Assembly (NCBI GenBank): GCA_004335835.1
Contig: RWJK01001928.1
Coordinates: 1 to 62,042, forward strand
DNA: 62,042 bases
Source of the DNA: Scenedesmus sp. ARA3
Lineage: Eukaryota > Chlorophyta > Chlorophyceae > Sphaeropleales > Scenedesmaceae
Direction of reading: 5' to 3'
Position 1 is the first letter of the stretch; each line of letters starts with the position of its first letter. Below the pieces are notes generated by a model, which was not told the origin of the DNA, searched no databases, and saw nothing but the letters and a program-made list of their open reading frames with translations. Both the position numbers and the translations under genes were made by a program. Below, one piece after another: positions 22,842 through 33,100 of this stretch.

Positions 22842-25445
22842 TCACAGGTAGGCGCCATGTGCCAGCGACGCATTATCATTATCATCCATGGCACCCATCT
22901 CCTGACTGGTTATGCGCACCTGCAGCGGCAGCAACAGCAGCAGCAACAGCAGCAACAGGGTGACTTGCTACGCTTGTTCGACAGCACCGCATGATCACAG
23001 CACAAAGCAGCTGCCCCTGAAGTGACCTTGAGCCATCCTGAGCCCAGCAATCATACGCACTGCCTTGGCTGGTGCAGTAATGCATGCAGCCATCTAGGGC
23101 AGCATGCACCAACTGCACCACCTCGAGCCTTGCACTGTCATCACTGGGTTAGGCAGTGCACTCACCCCTTGCTTGCGAGGGAAGCAGCAGCAGAACATGT
23201 CCCGCCAGGTGGTCTTGTTGTGCTTTGCCAGCGCATCATTGAGCTCCGAGCGCAGCTGCTCCTCAATGTTGCGCCGCATGCGCTCCACTTCAACCTCCTT
23301 CATTGCAGCCTGCACCAGCAGGGCCAGCACACAGCAGCCCTTGCAACAGACGTCACACATTGCATGCGGCTTACAGGGGCACCATGTCGTGCAGCTGTTG
23401 CAGCAGAATCATCAACACAGGTGTCCTCCTGCAGGCTGACAATACATTGAAACATCTGCACATGCTGACAACCGCGGCGCGTAGTACGTTTGCTTAATGT
23501 GCATGATGCAGGCGCACGCCCCTCACCAGCCGCGCCTTCTCCTGCTCTGCTGCTGCCCGCTCCTCGTCTGGCGACAGCCCCACGCTGAAGGCGCCGATGG
23601 CCCCTGGCACCTGCGGGCCCTGCTTGCGGTACACGCCTGGCAACAGCAAAGGAGTAGCAGCAGCAGCAGCAGCAGCAGATCAGCATCAGCGGCATGGGCA
23701 CTGAAGGCATGGCATATGCAGTGCATGAGCTGAGTACCTCATGTGTACATGTAGCTGTGCAGCCATAGTCTTGTGAAGGAGCACGAGCGTGCAGAGCAAG
23801 ACAGCTGCCGTGCCGCAGCAGTACCCTTTGTTTCCCCCAGCAACCGCAGCCATTACCTGCTGCTGCTATTCTTGGAGAGGTTGAAGCTTGGCTGCTGCTA
23901 TCGCCCAGCCCTAGCCCCTGCTTTTGCATGCTGTTGCTGCTGCCGCCGCTGCCACTGCCACGCCCTGTTGCTGTCTTTGGGCTGCCGCTGCTGCCCCTGT
24001 CTTGGCTCATGCCCCTGCTGTGATGGTACTGCTGCTGCATGTGGTGCTGCTGTGGCTCTTGTGGATCTAAGTGCACAGCTTCAAAGCCGCTCAGGTCCTG
24101 CAAGCGAAACAATAGACATGAGAACAGAGTCGGCATATTTGCCGCCATTGATAACAGCAGCACGCAACTTTGCTTGCAGCATTGTATGCGGTTCCGACAA
24201 GAGGACGTTTCATACACAGCAGGCACCACGGCAGCTGCTGCTGCTGCACCGGCCCAGCTGCTTGCCTGCAAACCTGCAACCATGCGGGCTGCCGCCTGTG
24301 GTCAGTCACCTCGCCCGCATGGGTTCTACCGCACAAGTGGCCCCTGCTGAGCCTGTTGCTGCCATAGCTACTAGCTGCAGCTGTCCTCGCACCTGCTCAT
24401 CCTCTGCTAGCCCAGCCAGCGCTGCATCCCCGCTCTTGTGTGTTGTGAAGCTGGCCTCAGTGAGCGCCTCCATGTCCACTTTTGCGTCCCGCAGCCAGCT
24501 GGCCTTGATGGACACCTTGAGCTTTCCTGCAGGCCTGCAGGAAACAAGGAAAGGCGGTCAGTCCAAAGCCACAACCTTGCTGCAGCGTGCTGAGATGTTG
24601 TGTGCTCGCATCATGATGGCTGCTGCAGTGCTGGTGGGGGGTTCTGCAAGGTGGGATGTGATCCTTAACCCCTGCTGGCCATTTGACAGCTGCTCAGCAT
24701 GTTGCAGGCTGTGCCAGGCAGCTACTGCTCCTGCAAGCAGAGTGTTTGGTGCAGGGTCAGGTGCCCAACCCCACGCATCCGGCTCACTTGAGCTGCAGGA
24801 AAACTTCCTGCGGCACTGGTGCTGTCTCCTCGCTGCAGAAGGTGCTCATGTCGAGTTTGAGCTTGCCGATGGTTTTGCGGCTGCTGTTGGCGCCATTGCC
24901 GCTGCCACGCACATGCTGCACTTTGAACGTGTATTCTTTGGGCAGCAAGCGGCCGCCCTCCTTGTACAGCGTAGCAGTCTGCAGGTGTATTGCAAACAGG
25001 AAGGCAGCACAACCGTCGGTTGCTTGTCTTTGTATGCATGGTGTGTGCACTATTTATGCTGCTCTGGTCAGCATGAAATCCCAACCCTTGCACAAAACAG
25101 CAACAGATCAGCATGTCACAGCATGCATAATGTGGACGTTGGTACATGTATGCCAGAACACAGAACAGAACATGCACTGCTACTTTCCCATTTGTGAACA
25201 CCATTGCTCACCTGGCGCAGGTACTGCTTCCAAAACACAGCACGTGTATGAGGATTCACGGGCTGTGCATCCGTTGTGAATAGCTTGGAGCCTCGTTCCC
25301 ATGCAAATGAAACCTTTTCCAGGCCTGATGGCAGCTCTCCAGCAAAGAATGGGATGACCTCCAGCTCATACTTGAGGGGTGTCCTGCCCCGTGCTTTCTG
25401 TGCTATATCTACCAGCTTACGTGTCTTATGTTGCGTTGCAGACAT
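22842..25445 (-). CDS. NT-C2 (N-terminal C2, EEIG1/EHBP1-type) domain protein
   Basis: Seven exons: 25445-25212, 24978-24788, 24534-24393, 24097-23857, 23636-23527, 23309-23166, 22919-22842; all GT-AG with matching phases, 379 residues. Residues 1 to about 190 fit an NT-C2 domain: the start KLVDIAQKARGRTPLKYELEV, the strand FAWERGSKLFTT, then VQHVRGSGNGANSSRKTIGK and a final KLKVSIKASWLRDA. NT-C2 modules anchor proteins to membranes or the cytoskeleton; plant members act in organelle movement, which is the best guess here. A Ser/Gly/Gln-rich linker leads to a charged, coiled-coil-like C-terminus (AAMKEVEVERMRRNIEEQLR) and a Cys patch, DMFCCCFPRKQ, that could be lipid-modified (inference). The last exon is short (26 codons) and was chosen because exon 6 has a strong GTGAGT donor; reading through would add an unrelated tail. 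No exon echoes seen. Confidence 0.82.
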
Positions 25446-25449
25446 GGTT

Positions 25450-25845
25450 CTAATACTTTGATTCACCTGCTGCAGCTTGCGGGTATGAACGAACACGAAC
25501 AGTAGAAGAGCGGGAAACACTTCGCGTCGCAAACTCCCGCCAACATGCCTTACGATGTCTTGTGGCAGTAAAACTGATACCAGAAGACACTTGCGTAATG
25601 CTTTCAAAGTACTGAAGAACTGCAGCAGCTACACATGTTAGTGACACCTGGTCACTAGGCTGTGGAGGTGTGCAATTGCCACCATTGCAGTGCACTGCAG
25701 CTTGCTGCATGTTTGAGGTGATTATGATCTGCTGGGACCTTTCAAGCACTACATCACCCTTGTTAAAGTGTGTAGTCGTGTCACCAAGCAATCTATCCTG
25801 CTGTGCCTGAGCCCACACACCAAGCAGCACATACGATAGCAGCAC
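25450..25845 (-). CDS. Open frame just upstream of NT-C2 start (doubtful)
   Basis: An open frame of about 131 codons ends six bases before the NT-C2 ATG. It has no good ATG: the run begins after a stop and a Val/Leu-rich stretch (VLLSYVLLGVWAQAQ) resembling a signal peptide. A region with CNGGNCTPP and a further Cys follows. The end CAGCAG/GTGAATC could be a splice donor, so it may be an exon of an upstream or secreted product, or simply 5' UTR of the NT-C2 transcript. I recognise no family. Confidence 0.2.
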   Translation of the reverse strand: MLLSYVLLGVWAQAQQDRLLGDTTTHFNKGDVVLERSQQIIITSNMQQAAVHCNGGNCTPPQPSDQVSLTCVAAAVLQYFESITQVSSGISFTATRHRKACWREFATRSVSRSSTVRVRSYPQAAAGESKY

Positions 25846-26484
25846 ATGCCATACCAGGCCTGATGGTCAGGCTGATGTAACACTGCCGAAACTGTCAGCT
25901 GCTGGCATTCGTGGGACATGTATATGCAGGTCAAGTGCTGGTTGATTGAGCAGTATGTCAACATTGCATTAACAATATTGCTGCGGCCGCTGGGCCATGC
26001 CATGGCAGCGCTGCAGAGCCGTATCATATGATATCATCAACACGCTTGTGCACGCAGTGAGGCACATAGCTTGTGAGTTTGCAGTCCTTGTAAACAAACA
26101 GTTTGTCGAAGTTTCCTTCACCACACCCGAATAGCTGAGTTGACTAGGTGGTGCCCCACTGGCAGGGTGCTCCCTCCTTGGCACCAAGCAGCACCTGCTT
26201 CGTGAGGTTCCTGACGTGGCAGTTTGGACCAGGCGCACACTGTTTGTGCAAAATGACACATCATTGCATGAAAATGTAATGGCTTGTGTTTTATTACGTT
26301 CCCTCTAGCCTTTTGGGCTGCTGCCGGGCATTCCTCCAGACACCAGGGCCCTGTCATTGTCGGATACTTGACCGATCTGTGAAAACAAGCACGCTATTGG
26401 CATCTTTTACAGTTTTTGTTGTCGTTGTTCTTGCTCTTTGCCAGGATCACCTTGCGTATACGCCAAATTACAAGGAGAGGCGAG
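25846..26484. promoter_or_regulatory. Divergent 5' region of NT-C2 (-) and Yippee (+) genes
   Basis: This gene-free interval must contain the promoter of the Yippee gene and perhaps that of NT-C2. I see no clear TATA box or operator-like repeat. The stretch is AT-richer than the flanking coding DNA. Confidence 0.35.
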
Positions 26485-27029
26485 ATGGGAAGGGTATTCG
26501 TGGAGCATCTTTCCGGCAAGGCCTACTGTTGCAAGTATTGCCGCACACATCTAGCGAAAGTGGAGGAGCTGTTGAGCAAGGTGTGCAGCAGCACCACATG
26601 TGCCCGTTGCGGATTTCAGGCCTGCCACTCAGCAAACCTGCCGTCTACGTGCTTAGTACCAGCAATACCAGACCTCAACGATCAGAATGATGCAAATTGG
26701 GGGCTGCCCGCAATTATAGGGGCTCCTCAGGCGTAGGTCAGGTGCCATCTCTGCGGTGGTGACCCTAGTCGTGGCCAGTTGCGAGTGTGCGCTGTAGCCC
26801 GCAGATGGCTGACAATCACACGATCACCACACGATTACTACGAATGAGAAGCTGGTAGTGGCTTTTGTAAGCCAGGAGGGCTGCCTTCAGACAGCAGTGA
26901 CCTGGCAGATGGTCAGCAAGGCATCGGCAAAGAAACCCCCTGCTGATAGGTACTGCTGAAACAGCAGCATAGGCACGTGAGACACAGCTACAACTAAACG
27001 CTGAACTGCGCTCGTGTGCCTTGCTGCCC

Positions 27030-27063
<34 letters not shown>

Positions 27064-27919
27064 CTGCTGCTACCACTGCTGCTGCCTGCCTGGCCTGTTG
27101 CTGTTCTGACCTGCAGCAATTTCACAGCAAAAATGGGCCTGCCTGGCTGTTTGGTCAGGTGATAAACGTTGTTCCTGGGCCCAAAGAGGACCGGCTGATG
27201 ACCACAGGCATGCACGTTGTCAGCGACATCTCCTGCACAAAGTGCTGTGCGCTGCTGGGCTGGAAATACGTGAGTGGTGCTGCAGCAGCTGTGCGGGCTG
27301 CATCTTAGCATATTAGGATTGAAGAAAAAGCAGTAAGTGACTGGCAGCTGCGGCATTTACATGGTGCATAGAGGCTGTGCGTGGCAGGGTGCAAGGAAGT
27401 TCAGTCAGCAGCTGCTGCAACAGCAGCCAAGGTGCATGCTGGATGTGTGCTGGACAACAGGTTGAAACAGAGTAAATAAATTATATCTAACCATTCGGCC
27501 TGTTGGCCTGGGATGCACGAGAGCGGCACCTGAACTGGCGATGCCAATCCATTCAGCACGCTGCAGTTTGCCACACGCTGTTGCAATCGACCCACATATG
27601 CATCTTTGCACTGCGCGTACCACTGTGCCTGAGGCATGCGGCGCCTCACAGGAAAACCTGAAGCGCACTAGCCGCCTCGTGCGTTATGTGCCGGTCTGTC
27701 TTCATGCTAACATTCGTGTTATAACAATGCTTGCAGGAGGATGCGCATGAGGAGAGCCAAAAGTACAAGGTGGGACGCTTCATCCTGGAGAGAGCACATG
27801 TGGTGGAGGCGAGCCCATCAGCACAGCCGCCGCCCCCGCCAGGCAGAAATGACAGCAGCGTGCCTCCCCTCAGCTATTTTGACGGGCACAGCAGCGACAT
27901 GGACGACCACTACTTTTGA
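26485..27919 (+). CDS. Yippee (YPEL-type) zinc-binding protein
   Basis: Three exons, 26485-26580, 27117-27269 and 27737-27919, all phase 0, 143 residues. Yippee proteins are small, highly conserved eukaryotic proteins with one zinc-binding beta-tent fold and roles in cell cycle and cytoskeleton. Visible signatures are CKYC at 16-19 and CTKC at 72-75 (the two zinc half-sites), the GPAWLF and TTGMHVVSDI strands, LGWKYEDAHEESQKYK and FILERAHV. The start ATG is the first in the open run and gives MGRVFVEHLSGKAY, matching the usual Yippee N-terminus. A non-conserved tail of about 40 residues (Pro run, then LSYFDGHSSDMDDHYF) follows the domain. An in-frame second version of that tail lies 60 bp downstream. 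The first intron ends in a CTG tract (about 27028-27060) some 55 bp before the acceptor. Confidence 0.92.
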
Positions 27920-27966
27920 TGCTGCAGCCTGTTGGTGTCCAGCGTTCAAACCCCGTGCAGTGCAAG

Positions 27967-28031
27967 CTGTGGCAAGCCCCTCAGCTACTATGATGGCCAC
28001 AGCAGCGACCTGGAACACAACTACTTCTGAT
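27967..28031 (+). repeat. Downstream echo of the Yippee C-terminus and stop
   Basis: CCCTCAGCTACTATGATGGC and following bases encode LSYYDGHSSDLEHNYF and a TGA, aligning with LSYFDGHSSDMDDHYF-TGA of the real exon. Four of the nine differing codons are silent, and the frame and stop are kept. It could be an alternative terminal exon, or an older echo that has not yet decayed. Confidence 0.8.
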
Positions 28032-30146
28032 GCTCTTTTGATAACAAGGGAGAGCAACTGCGTTTCTTCAGGTGCCACCTGTAGCAGGTGCTACACATGA
28101 GTTGTAGCCAGTTCTGGCACAGTGAAGGGCCGACACTGCAGATGCTGTGTACGTCTGCAGTAACAGCTGCTACTGTATGGGTTGGTCACACACAGGCCGC
28201 AGCATGGAGCTGTGGTGAGGCTTTGTTGACAGTGCTATGGTTCGGGGTTCCATCTCTTGCTGCTCTGGCAGTGGTGCTTTCTGCTCTGTGGCTGCAAGAC
28301 AGGCTGCTGTACATACCTGTACTCTGAATTAATTGCGATAGTGTTGTGCTCTGAGCAGCCTGTGCTGCATCCTGCGGCCCTAGGAGGGTTGCTGAATACT
28401 GCAGCGTTGTACAACTATGAGTGGCATGACCCAGCTGCACAGCATGTGCAGCAACGCGCTGCATGCATGGTGTTTAGTGGTTACCTGGACAGATTCGTGT
28501 ACAGCAGCTTTCAACTGCTATATGCATGAGACTGGTTGCTGGAATCTAAACCTGAAGTTGGCACTGCTGGCAGCAGTGCCACCTGCAGCAGTTGTGACTG
28601 ACTGACTGCCCCGTCATAGTTTGGACTTAGCATGAGCCGACTTGACTTGCGGCACCTAGCGGGCTGTGAGAGCAGGCATCTGCTATTTCCCTGCTTCCAC
28701 GCGTGGCCCTTTTGCAGCAGCTGCATATACGCTGTCTGCCTGTCCTGCATTAGTGTGCTACATGTGCTGTATATATAGGCGCTGCTTTCTACACTCATGC
28801 ACCATCACGTTGTGGTTGAATATCGGTTGAAGCTGTTGACCTCTGCGCAGGCGCAGAGTGTACACTACCATTTGCTGTTGGCTTGACAATTCTCTGCTGC
28901 AGCCATGTCTTGACATTATATAACCCGCAGGATGACAACGATTTGAGAGGGGACAGAGAACTTTGTGTACAGTAGCACCAGCTGTCAAGCAAGCTGCAGG
29001 CCAACATGCTGAGCCTCGCCTGCTGTTTGCTGTAAGAGGGATTGCATTTGGGTGTATGTAAGCAGTCCAGCAATCTGATGACGCTGTGTTTAGGTTATGA
29101 CTAGGTGGGCTGCTGCTGAGCAGTGGTTGAATGAGTGCCGCACCGTGGTAAACAGCAGCATCATATATCACATCGACGTGCTGCGGTCGCTATCTCGCTT
29201 GTAGCTGGTCCACAGTACCAGTGACAACAGCAGGCAGTTGCTATGGTTGGTTGGCTGAATGGTTGATGTTGATGCCCTTGCAGCTGTGGTGTCGTACAGT
29301 TCTACACCACCGCACGCACTTGTGCAAAACTGCAGCTGGCAATGCCAGGGACAACGCTCTGTGTCCTGTGAATTTCAAGGCTTTGGCGTCATTGACATTG
29401 TTTGAGCTGGCTATGCTGAGCATTGCTTGGATGCGCTGCTGGCATCACTACAGCAAGTGCTTCATCCATGGGCGTGGCAAGCCTGGCTGATGAGTCATTG
29501 ATGCAGTAAACAGTCGATGGCTGCTATCTTGCTGTGTGATGTTAAGCTCGATCATTGCTGCATCGTATTGGATTTGATTGATAGGCATTGGTAGAGTGTA
29601 AGCATAGCATCCTGCAAGATCTTGATGTACTGCGTGCCCTCAGGGCCGCCCAGGCTGAGGATGAAGCTGCAGCTGCTGCAGTGTCTTTGTTGGTTAGCTG
29701 CTGTTTCCGACCAGCTGCAGCAGCATGTGATACAGGTTTACAAAACATATGTCACCGTCAAAGATATGCAAGGTTTGAAGCACTTGAGGCAGCTGTGTGA
29801 CACGGCAAGTTCAAGTTGCGCGGGTCCAGGTCGCTGCTGTGGCAGGAGGTTTGAACGCTGATCTGGGCCGAGCAGAGCATCTCGTTCACATCGATTGCTG
29901 CACAAGGGTCTTCACCAACGCGTTTAAAAGTAGCATCTGTTTGTTTACCAAACGAACAACACTCAGCTCTCGTCCAAGGGCTGTGTTGAGCATCAACGGC
30001 GGTCTCTCGATGCTTGATCAGCACCGAATCTGGTTGCTACTCAGCAATATGGAATAGTACATTCAGTTATAGGCCGACCTTTCGTCCACGGAACACCAGG
30101 CTCGATTTGAATCTGTCCAAAGGACTCTTGCCATCGACTATCAGCC
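28032..30146. other. Intergenic region between Yippee and PHD-GNAT genes
   Basis: About 2.1 kb with no exon I can support on either strand. Open frames are short and lack family features. It should contain the Yippee 3' UTR and the promoter of the next gene. Confidence 0.45.
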
Positions 30147-33100
30147 ATGCCAGAGGTCGCTGAGCAGCAGAGCAACAATGATTGGTACGCCATGTGATTG
30201 TATTTCAATATAGAGCCCGCAACTCAGCAAGCAGACGGCATAAACTGCAAGCATGCCACCATCACAACCACTGGTGCTGCTGCTGTTCTGCTGCACTGCT
30301 GCGTTGCTGCCGCAGGTACAAGCTGGAAAGCAAGTGCATATACTGCAAGAAAGATGACTTTTGCAGCGGCTATGGGCCTAGAACGCTGGTCATCTGCAGC
30401 TGCTGCAACAATTTGGGCACTCATGTGGAGTGCCTGCAGAAGCACACAGGCAACACCCTAACACAGGAGTTCCTTGACAGCGGCACTGACTGGTTCTGCA
30501 GCACGGTGGGTGTGCACAAGTGAAAAGTGAAGTATCAACTAAGCATTTGTCTATCAGAAGCACGGCAGCTGGTGTGCAGTGAAGCAAAGAGGGCTTGCAG
30601 GAGTCTGCCAGTCACTGAGTGTTTGCAGCACAGCAAGACACCTTACATACATCAGCGGCGCTTGCAACGACAGCTGCTACCGTAACAGGTTGAGTACAAC
30701 CTTGTACATGCACAACTGACATGCGCAACTGACGAGTTGTCTGCTGCTTCCCTTTGTTTGTTCATCCCTGATGCGTGCAGGGTTGTGAGGAGGTGAGCAG
30801 GATGCAGTTCACATCCGCCCTGCAGTGGCGCAGTACCACCAGGAGCAGCGGCAGCAGCAGCAGCAGTAGTGCCATGTATGAGGTTCATTTATGTGCGCGG
30901 TGTGTTCAGTGTCCTGCAAGCATGCAGCTGGTGTCCCTGCCTGCACCGCTTCGCTGCTGTGCATGTTTTTCAGCGCAGCATCATGTGCTGTGTCGGCATG
31001 CTGCCCTATGCAAGCCCGCGCACAATGCTCACATACACCACGCACCATGCTGGTGAAACCTCACATCGGTCACTTGGTGTCTCTGCCAGGTGTCTGCTTA
31101 CTTTGAGTCGCACAATGGCAAGCGGCTGCCGCTGCGGGGAGAGTCTGGCGAGTACAGCCTGGAGGTGGTGCGGCACGACTCAGCAAATAGGGGTGAGTCA
31201 GCATGTTGAATATGGCTGCTACACATGCTGTTCTAATATCAGTGGCGGTCATGGGTGCGTGGCACGTGAGTAAGCACAGTCAGGAGGTGGTACGGCATGA
31301 TCCAGCCAACAGGGGTTCATCAGCAGTTTTGTGAAGCAGCGCGATGTGTGTAAATGGTTTTCCTGAACAACAGGAGCTACGTTCGAGGATGTGTCAGGGA
31401 GTACAGCCTGGAGGTGGTGCGGCACGACCCAGCCAACAGGGGTGAGTCGCCGTATCACCTGATTCCCTGCACATGTTTGCTGTAGAGCAGCAGCGTGGGG
31501 TAGGGGCTTGGGAGTACAGCCTGGAGGTGGTGCGGCACGACCCAGCCAACAGGGGCGAGTCAGCGTCTCACCTGCTTTCCTACACATGAGTGCTGGAAAG
31601 CAGCAGCGTTGGGTAGGGGCATGGGAGTACAGCCTGGAAGTGGTGCGCCCGACCCAGCCAACAGGGGTGAGTCAGCATGTCACCTGCTTTTTTACACATG
31701 TTTGCTGGAAAGCAGCAGTGTTGGGTGGAAAGCAGCAGCGTTGGGTGGGGGCATGGGAGTACAGCCTGGAGGTGGTGGGCCTGACCCAGCCAACAGGGGT
31801 GAGTCAGCAGTTTTCTGCGCAACGTGTGTTAGTGTCTCTTCTTGACCAACTGCAGCTATTGGCACATGTTGTGTCAGGGAGTACAGCCTGCAGGTGGTGC
31901 GGCACGACCCAGCCAACAGGGGTGAGTCAGCATGCTGCAGCTGCTGCACGTGTGCACTTGCGTCGCCTGTGACGAACAGTGCAGCAGTGGTAGTTGCGCA
32001 TGTTGGCATGATGTGCTGCTGTGTTTTGTGTTTTGTTTGCTGCTGCAGGTGCCCGCACTGTTGTGGAGGCAGCAATCAAGATCTTCAAGGACTCATTTGG
32101 TGAGGGCACAGGGGTAGCAGTGCAGCATTAGGGACACAGCAGCGCTGCTGCTTGCAGGAAACCGTCGCAGCAGCATGGGAGCGGCGTTTCGTGCTTGCAG
32201 GACACACCATCGTGACTGGCGCAGCATGCTGCAATGCACATGGCACTGCTTTGAAGTGCATCTGGTGGGAAACTGCTGTGAACATGCTGCCGCTGCTGCT
32301 GCTGCTGCTGATACTGTGCTGCTGCTGCAGGCACCATGATGATGCCCAATGGCCAGGACTATATTGCCATGTGCTGCAGGGCCTATGAGAGCCCCGACCC
32401 AGGGCCTGATGCATCATCTTCGTCATCAGATGACAGCGATGACAGCGACGCTGAGCAGGTTGAGCAGTTCGACTTCTGTGAGTCTGTTTGCTAGTGCTGC
32501 TGTGCTGCACGTTTGGTGCTGTCGTTGTTCTGCTGAGGCAGATAGGTGATGATGTTAGTCAACAATGAACAGCAGCATTCCCTATATTTAGCACTGCCCA
32601 TGCCTGCAGAGATGCACCTTTTCAGCGAGCTGCGTCTACAACACTTGTTCGTCATGTTAATCCGGGTGGTTCATGCAAAGCCCAGCAGCACTGTGGTTAA
32701 ACGGCTTGTGGGTTATTACACACTGGATGTGCACATTGTGTACCTCATCAGTACCCAGACAGCGCCACAACTGACATGCTTCTGCTGCCGCCCCTGTTGT
32801 GCGTGTGTTCATGCTGCCATTGTGCCCTGCGTGCCGCAGCCGGATTCCGTGTGGTGGCGCTGCGGAGGGGCCCGCTGGTGGTCAGTGTAGCCACGCTCAG
32901 GTGAGACGCGGCACGCTTTACTGCCACAGGATGGGCAGGAGCAGGAGCTGTGTGTTGCTGAGCCAGCCAACAGACAGGGCAGACAGGCACACATGCAGCT
33001 GCATGAGCTTGCTGACCCGCACGCAGCAGGCTAGCAGCAGGCAGGCCAACTGTGTGCGCAACTTTGCTGTCGATCTGCTTCTCGTTTGCACTGCTGGCCA

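Noticed and set aside
23773..25197. Plus-strand open frame of about 474 codons
   Set aside because: It overlaps the NT-C2 exons and introns in antisense, has no splice logic and no family similarity. GC-rich repeats keep it open by chance.
31150..31935. CRISPR-like array (regular repeats with unique spacers)
   Set aside because: Superficially regular, but the repeats are the coding end of the upstream exon with its splice donor, intervals vary, and the context is a eukaryotic gene.
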